From contig JANREF010000066.1 in the NCBI GenBank assembly GCA_030726195.1, positions 1 through 9,374 of the forward strand: 9,374 nt of DNA. Reading direction: 5' to 3'. A program made the translations under genes and the position numbers. The notes below the pieces were generated by a model. That model had not been told where the DNA came from, searched no databases, and saw only the letters and a list, made by a program, of their open reading frames with translations. Positions 5,572 through 9,374 of the stretch are shown here, in pieces (within the stretch, counting starts at the first letter, position 1; each line of letters opens with the position of its first letter). Origin of the DNA: Burkholderiaceae bacterium (GTDB lineage: Bacteria > Pseudomonadota > Gammaproteobacteria > Burkholderiales > Burkholderiaceae_C).

Positions 5572-6904
5572 GAAGCATCTCGCAAGTGGTGGGCAAGGCA
5601 GCCTCTTGGGCCGTGAGACGCAACACCACCCTAAAGCCAAAGCCGCTGCCCTCGGTGTCAAACGGCACACCCGCGCGGCCCGCCTCATCCATTACGGCCA
5701 CCACCAAAGGCTGCTCGATTTGATGGTCGGCCACACGCATGAGCATGCGGTGCCCGGACACGCTCACATCGGTGCGCTCCAGGGCCAGGGCCAGCTGGTA
5801 AGCGTCCACATCACTTGGGCTGCCCACACGGCTGGCTGCGGACAAGCCATTGGCCAGCGCCTGCATCATGCCCTGCATGCGCATGTGCACGTAATCTTGC
5901 TCTGGGTTGGGAAATGACGCCTTGAAACGCTTGTAGAACGCGCTGGAGGCGTCGCTGCCGTCGTTGGGAAACCACTCGGCAACCGCCAACACCTTGCCTA
6001 CGCCCGCTTGTCCAATTGCAGCGGGCGCGCCCAAAGCGTTGCCATAAAAGGTGTAAAAAGTGCCGTCAAAGCCCACATCTTTGGCCGCCTTGACCAACAA
6101 GGTCAAGTCGTTACCCCAGTTGCCTGTGATCACAGCTTGCGCGCCGCTGGCCTTGATTTTGGCTGCGTACGGGGCGAAGTCTTTGATGCGCGCCATGGCA
6201 TGCAGCTCACGACCAACCACCTCAATGTCGGGGCGTTTGCTGGCCAGTTGTGCTGCGGCCTCCCGCACCACGCTTTGACCAAAACTGTAGTCTTGCCCAA
6301 TCAAGTACACGCGCTTGAGGTCTTGATTGGCCTGAATCGCCTGCATCAGTGCAGACATGCGCATATTGGCGTGGGCATCGAAGCGGAAATGCCAAAAACT
6401 ACAAGCCTCGTTGGTCAGCGAAGGCTCTACCGCCGAATAGTTCAAGAACACCACCCGGTTGGCTGGGTCGCGCTGGTTGTGTTTGTTGATGGCATCCACC
6501 AAGGCCAGCGCTACTGCGGACGAGTTGCCCTGCACCACCACACGGATGCCTTGGTCTATGGCCGAACGCAGCGCGGACAAGGCCTCTTCAGGGCGACTCT
6601 TGCTGTCGAAACGCACCACCTCTAACGGGCGCTGTTGGGCTTGCGCGCCAACGCCCCAGGTCACACCGCCCTTGGCATTGATGGTTTGGGCCGCCCACGC
6701 CAGGTTGCGGTACACCGCCTCGCCTGTGTTGGTGAACGGGCCACTCAGGCCCTCGATCATGGCCACTCGAATGGGCTGGCCCGCTGCAGGCGTTAGTTGC
6801 GGTGCGGCCGCACTCACGTTCACACTGGCACACACCACGGCCGCTGCACCCAACACCACCACACCCCGTGCTCGAAGTTGTTGCCATATTGTCGATACGC
6901 GCAT
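5561..6904 (-). CDS. Exported type-1 periplasmic substrate-binding protein, branched-chain amino acid/amide (Peripla_BP_6) type
   Basis: A 447-aa periplasmic binding protein of the LivJ/LivK-like fold, normally the solute receptor of an ABC importer. A signal peptide is clear: Arg residues at 2, 12 and 14, a hydrophobic core GVVVLGAAAVVCASV (14-28) and a probable cut after Ala32 or nearby (VSA-AAPQ). The mature protein opens with IRVAMIEGLSGPFTNTGE (45-62) and continues NLAWAAQTINAKGGV, then GNSSAVALALVDAIN (126-140). This is followed by CSFWHFRFDAHANMRM (168-183) and VYLIGQDYSFGQ (199-210), all typical of the family. Cys169 and Cys441 could form a disulfide (inference). AGGA at 6914-6917, nine bases before the ATG, supports the start. 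No permease or ATPase gene is adjacent, so ligand and partner are unknown. It lies 105 bp after tsaD on the same strand. Confidence 0.88.
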   Translation of the reverse strand: MRVSTIWQQLRARGVVVLGAAAVVCASVNVSAAAPQLTPAAGQPIRVAMIEGLSGPFTNTGEAVYRNLAWAAQTINAKGGVTWGVGAQAQQRPLEVVRFDSKSRPEEALSALRSAIDQGIRVVVQGNSSAVALALVDAINKHNQRDPANRVVFLNYSAVEPSLTNEACSFWHFRFDAHANMRMSALMQAIQANQDLKRVYLIGQDYSFGQSVVREAAAQLASKRPDIEVVGRELHAMARIKDFAPYAAKIKASGAQAVITGNWGNDLTLLVKAAKDVGFDGTFYTFYGNALGAPAAIGQAGVGKVLAVAEWFPNDGSDASSAFYKRFKASFPNPEQDYVHMRMQGMMQALANGLSAASRVGSPSDVDAYQLALALERTDVSVSGHRMLMRVADHQIEQPLVVAVMDEAGRAGVPFDTEGSGFGFRVVLRLTAQEAALPTTCEMLRPE

Positions 6905-6939
6905 GAATGTCTATCCTAGGTTGAGCAATGAAGATGAGG

Positions 6940-6965
6940 GCACGCCCACAGCGTGCGGGCCGCAC
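6940..6965. repeat. Two overlapping palindromes between tsaD and the substrate-binding protein gene
   Basis: GCACGC (6940-6945) pairs with GCGTGC (6951-6956) across a five-base loop. GTGCGG (6953-6958) is also the inverse complement of CCGCAC (6960-6965) across one base. The two stems share bases 6953-6956, so they exclude one another in RNA. They may form a weak terminator for tsaD (the minus strand continues CCTCATCTTCATT, not a real U-run) or an operator for the downstream gene. The structure is seen; the role is a guess. Confidence 0.4.
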
Positions 6966-7009
6966 AGCGGATCAAGCTTTAGCAGCCCACGCAGTTTAGG
7001 TTAACTGAG

Positions 7010-8080
7010 TTATTGATTTGAGATGGAATCAATGGCATCCAACGGCCAACGCGGGCGCACATGAAAACTGCGGTCCAACCCTTGTGCCAATGCCGGTTGG
7101 GCCTGTGGCATCAAGCCGGCCTGCCACCGCAAGGCTGCAGCCATGGCAATCATGGCGCCGTTGTCGGTGCACAAGTGCAGCTCGGGATAGTGCACGCGGG
7201 CCTGCACTTTGGCACATGCCGCATTCATCTGCGCGCGCAATGCCCTGTTGGCCCCCACGCCGCCAGCCACCACCAAGCGTGACAAGCCAGAGTCCTTCAA
7301 AGCGCGCAAGCTCTTTTTCACCAACACCTCCACGATAGCCGCCTGCGTACTGGCGGCCAAGTCGCGCAATTGTTGCTGCGTGGGTTGCTCGCCCAACTTG
7401 CGGTGCTGCACCATCACAGCGGTTTTCAAGCCTGCAAACGAGAAGTCCAAATTACCGCTGTGCAGCAACGGGCGCGGCAAGGCAAAGGCTTGGGCATTGC
7501 CCTGCTCGGCCAACGCGGCCAACGCTGGCCCGCCGGGATAGCCCAGCCCCATCACCTTGGCCGACTTGTCAAACGCTTCACCTGCGGCGTCGTCTATGGT
7601 TTCACCCAACAACACGTACTGGCCCACCGCATCCACGCGCATGAGTTGGCTGTGCCCGCCCGACACCAACAAGGCAACAAACGGGAATTCAGGTGGGTCT
7701 TGGCTTAAAAACGGCGAGAGCAAATGGCCCTCTAGATGGTGCATGCCAACACTTGGAATATTTAAGCCCATGGCCATACCACTGGCCACCCCAGCCCCCA
7801 CCAACAAGGCGCCGGCCAGACCTGGGCCGCGCGTGAACGCAATGAGGTCGATGTCTTGCAAACGCAGGCCCGCCTCACCCAGCGCTTGCTCGGTCAGTGG
7901 CAACACGCGCTGTATGTGGTCGCGACTTGCCAGCTCGGGCACCACACCGCCAAAGTCTTGGTGCATGGCGATTTGGCTGTACAGGGCCGCACCCAACAGC
8001 GCGGGCGTACCACTGGCCTGCGCCTGCACCACAGCCACACCTGTTTCATCGCACGACGACTCAATTCCCAATATGTACAT
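7010..8080 (-). CDS. tsaD: tRNA N6-threonylcarbamoyladenosine transferase TsaD
   Basis: A 356-aa member of the Kae1/Qri7/YgjD family of ASKHA-fold proteins. With TsaB and TsaE it transfers the threonylcarbamoyl group from threonylcarbamoyl-AMP (made by TsaC) to A37 of tRNAs reading ANN codons. The N-terminus [18 protein letters not shown] is canonical. The metal-binding motif HHLEGH (114-119) supplies His115 and His119, and Asp306 in CTDNGAM (304-310) is the third ligand. The nucleotide-site segments VSGGHSQL (139-146), [16 protein letters not shown] (170-185) and [12 protein letters not shown] (270-281) are intact. The start was set at MYILGIESS because the family begins there; the frame stays open to 8239, but using it would overlap the divergent gene by about 100 bp. 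No clear Shine-Dalgarno sequence precedes this ATG. Downstream is the substrate-binding protein gene. Confidence 0.97.
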   Translation of the reverse strand: MYILGIESSCDETGVAVVQAQASGTPALLGAALYSQIAMHQDFGGVVPELASRDHIQRVLPLTEQALGEAGLRLQDIDLIAFTRGPGLAGALLVGAGVASGMAMGLNIPSVGMHHLEGHLLSPFLSQDPPEFPFVALLVSGGHSQLMRVDAVGQYVLLGETIDDAAGEAFDKSAKVMGLGYPGGPALAALAEQGNAQAFALPRPLLHSGNLDFSFAGLKTAVMVQHRKLGEQPTQQQLRDLAASTQAAIVEVLVKKSLRALKDSGLSRLVVAGGVGANRALRAQMNAACAKVQARVHYPELHLCTDNGAMIAMAAALRWQAGLMPQAQPALAQGLDRSFHVRPRWPLDAIDSISNQ

Positions 8081-8137
8081 AGGCGCCAAGTGTAGACGCA
8101 CGCCACAGTCCATGCGCTGTGCCCCTACACTCTGGGC
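8081..8137. promoter_or_regulatory. Divergent promoter region with nested inverted repeats and mirrored CTACACT boxes
   Basis: This 57-bp spacer must serve the start of tsaD (minus) and of the flavoprotein gene (plus). AGTGTAG (8089-8095) and CTACACT (8125-8131) form an outer 7-bp inverted repeat. Inside it, CACAG (8104-8108) and CTGTG (8117-8121) form a second one. Each strand therefore reads CTACACT just before its gene: eight bases before the tsaD ATG and six before the flavoprotein ATG. TACACT matches four of six bases of the -10 consensus, which would give transcripts starting at or near the start codon. Neither gene shows a Shine-Dalgarno site, which agrees with leaderless initiation, but no -35 match is visible. 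Confidence 0.5.
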
Positions 8138-9374
8138 ATGACCGATACCGCCGCGCCACAAGACCCCTCCCATTTCGACACCATCATCATTGGCGCAGGT
8201 GCCGCCGGGCTCATGTGCGCGGGCGTTGCAGGCCCACAAGGCCTGCGCGTCTTGCTGCTAGACCATGCCACCAAGGTGGCCGAAAAAATTCGCATCTCTG
8301 GCGGCGGTCGATGCAATTTCACCAACCGCGACCTGGACGTGCGCAACCCCCAGCGCCACTTCATCAGCGACAACCCACGGTTTTGCAAACACGCCTTGGC
8401 CAGCTACACGCCAGACGACTTCATTGCGCTGATGGCCAAACACCAACTGGGCTACACCGAGAAACACAAAGGCCAGTTGTTTTGCGACCAGTCTGCAGGC
8501 GCCATCATTCAAATGCTGCTGAACGAGGCACAAGCCGGCGGTGTGGACCACCGCCAAGGCGTGCAAGTACACGGCGTCACCCAAGCCTCAGGCCGCTACC
8601 ACGTGAGCACCAGCATGGGCAACTTCAGCGCCACCAACTTGGTCATCGCCACCGGCGGGCTGTCCATTCCCAAGATCGGGGCCAGCGATTTTGGCTACAC
8701 GGTGGCCAAGCAGTTCGACCTGCCACTGATCCCCACGCGCCCTGCACTGGTGCCTCTGACCTTTGAGGGCAGCGATTGGGCCGCATTCACAGCGCTGGCC
8801 GGTGTGGCCTTGCCGGTGCACATTCAGGTGACAGGCGAGACGCGGGCCGACAAAACCGCGTTCGACGAAGACTTGCTGTTCACGCACAAGGGTCTGAGCG
8901 GCCCCGCTATTTTGCAAATATCCAGTTACTGGCAAGCCGGGCAAGCCCTGCGCATCAACCTGCACCCGCACGAGGCGCTGGATCAACGCTTTGAGCAGCT
9001 CAAAGCCACATCACGCAAACAGCTGGGCAACGAGCTATCCACCTTGCTGCCCAACCGCTTGGCTCAGCAATGGCTGCAGTCGGATGCGCAGTGGGCCAGC
9101 CTGCGCGAGCGCCCCATGCTGGACATGCCCGACAAAGCGCTGCGCCGCTTGGCCGAATCCTTGCACCAATGGCGTATCCAGCCCAGTGGCAGCGAGGGCT
9201 ACGCCAAAGCAGAGGTCACTGCAGGCGGCGTGGACACCAAGGCCTTGGACAGCAAAACCATGCAAGCCAAAGCACACCCGGGTCTGTACTTCATTGGAGA
9301 AGTGACAGACATCACCGGTTGGCTGGGCGGCTACAATTTCCAGTGGGCTTGGGCCAGCGGATTTGCCGCCGCCA
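8138..9374 (+). CDS. HI0933/YhiN/BaiN-family FAD-dependent oxidoreductase, 3' end outside the window
   Basis: The frame is open for 412 codons to the window edge. The N-terminal FAD-binding Rossmann motif [12 protein letters not shown] spans 16-27, with the GxGxxG glycines at 19, 21 and 24. Asp42, ending LRVLLLD, stands where the ribose-binding acidic residue is usual. The family signature [14 protein letters not shown] (50-63) follows. Later come [17 protein letters not shown] (171-187), [15 protein letters not shown] (246-260) and the C-terminal FAD motif [18 protein letters not shown] (387-404). The family is usually about 400-420 aa, so only a few codons should be missing. Members include aminoacetone oxidase and the bile-acid reductase BaiN, but most, including E. 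coli YhiN, have no established reaction, so the substrate here is unknown. The gene is divergent from tsaD, 57 bp away. The ATG at 8138 has no Shine-Dalgarno sequence; it is the only ATG that keeps the whole FAD motif. Confidence 0.92.
   Translation, partial: MTDTAAPQDPSHFDTIIIGAGAAGLMCAGVAGPQGLRVLLLDHATKVAEKIRISGGGRCNFTNRDLDVRNPQRHFISDNPRFCKHALASYTPDDFIALMAKHQLGYTEKHKGQLFCDQSAGAIIQMLLNEAQAGGVDHRQGVQVHGVTQASGRYHVSTSMGNFSATNLVIATGGLSIPKIGASDFGYTVAKQFDLPLIPTRPALVPLTFEGSDWAAFTALAGVALPVHIQVTGETRADKTAFDEDLLFTHKGLSGPAILQISSYWQAGQALRINLHPHEALDQRFEQLKATSRKQLGNELSTLLPNRLAQQWLQSDAQWASLRERPMLDMPDKALRRLAESLHQWRIQPSGSEGYAKAEVTAGGVDTKALDSKTMQAKAHPGLYFIGEVTDITGWLGGYNFQWAWASGFAAA

Noticed and set aside
8081..8239. 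Longer N-terminus for TsaD starting at 8239
   Set aside because: It adds 53 residues before the canonical [13 protein letters not shown] start and would overlap the divergent flavoprotein gene.
8258..8986. Two minus-strand open frames (8258-8584 and 8588-8986)
   Set aside because: They are opposite the FAD-dependent oxidoreductase, whose conserved motifs run continuously through the same bases on the plus strand.
1..9374. Mobile element, phage or defence system
   Set aside because: All genes are recognisable core functions in an expected order; no transposase, integrase, long terminal inverted repeats or toxin-antitoxin pair was seen.

Overview
The window looks like core chromosome of a betaproteobacterium of the order Burkholderiales, most likely Comamonadaceae. 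The evidence is the gene order rpsO - pnp - quinone oxidoreductase - tpiA - secG - tRNA-Leu, which from general knowledge usually leads into the nuo (complex I) operon in that group. The protein sequences also fit: the SecG has a Pro/Ala-rich tail, the RpsO is 87 aa, and a TIGR02824-type (PIG3) oxidoreductase sits next to tpiA. No transposase, phage gene, CRISPR array or other sign of transfer is visible, and no defence or other exotic system was found.

Layout, left to right. A tRNA-Leu(GAG) on the minus strand runs off the left edge (1-54). After a 273-bp spacer holding one clear intrinsic terminator come, all on the minus strand, secG (328-702), tpiA (754-1503), a PIG3-type NAD(P)H:quinone oxidoreductase (1500-2510, overlapping tpiA by 4 bp), pnp (2555-4690) and rpsO (4983-5246). 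Transcription runs from rpsO towards the tRNA. A 314-bp non-coding stretch upstream of rpsO contains a consensus -10 box, a leader that can fold on itself, and a cluster of 13-bp tandem repeats. Next come, still on the minus strand, an exported type-1 periplasmic substrate-binding protein (5561-6904) and tsaD (7010-8080). A 57-bp divergent intergenic region separates tsaD from a plus-strand HI0933/YhiN/BaiN-family flavoprotein. That gene is open from 8138 to the right edge and probably lacks only its last few codons.

How the genes work together. RpsO (30S subunit), PNPase (RNA decay), TsaD (t6A modification of ANN-decoding tRNAs) and the tRNA serve translation and RNA turnover. TpiA is glycolytic, SecG belongs to the protein export channel, and the oxidoreductase handles quinones or related electrophiles. 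The rpsO-pnp junction resembles the well-studied Escherichia coli arrangement: a terminator after rpsO, then a structured pnp leader.

The more interesting non-coding or unusual items are these: an uninterrupted nine-glutamine C-terminal tail on PNPase; an imperfect long hairpin and a 22-bp-spaced direct repeat in the pnp leader; a long-range pairing in the rpsO leader; the 13-bp repeat cluster; and a near-symmetric pair of CTACACT boxes placed just before both divergent start codons at tsaD and the flavoprotein gene. All functional claims for these non-coding elements are inference from sequence pattern alone.
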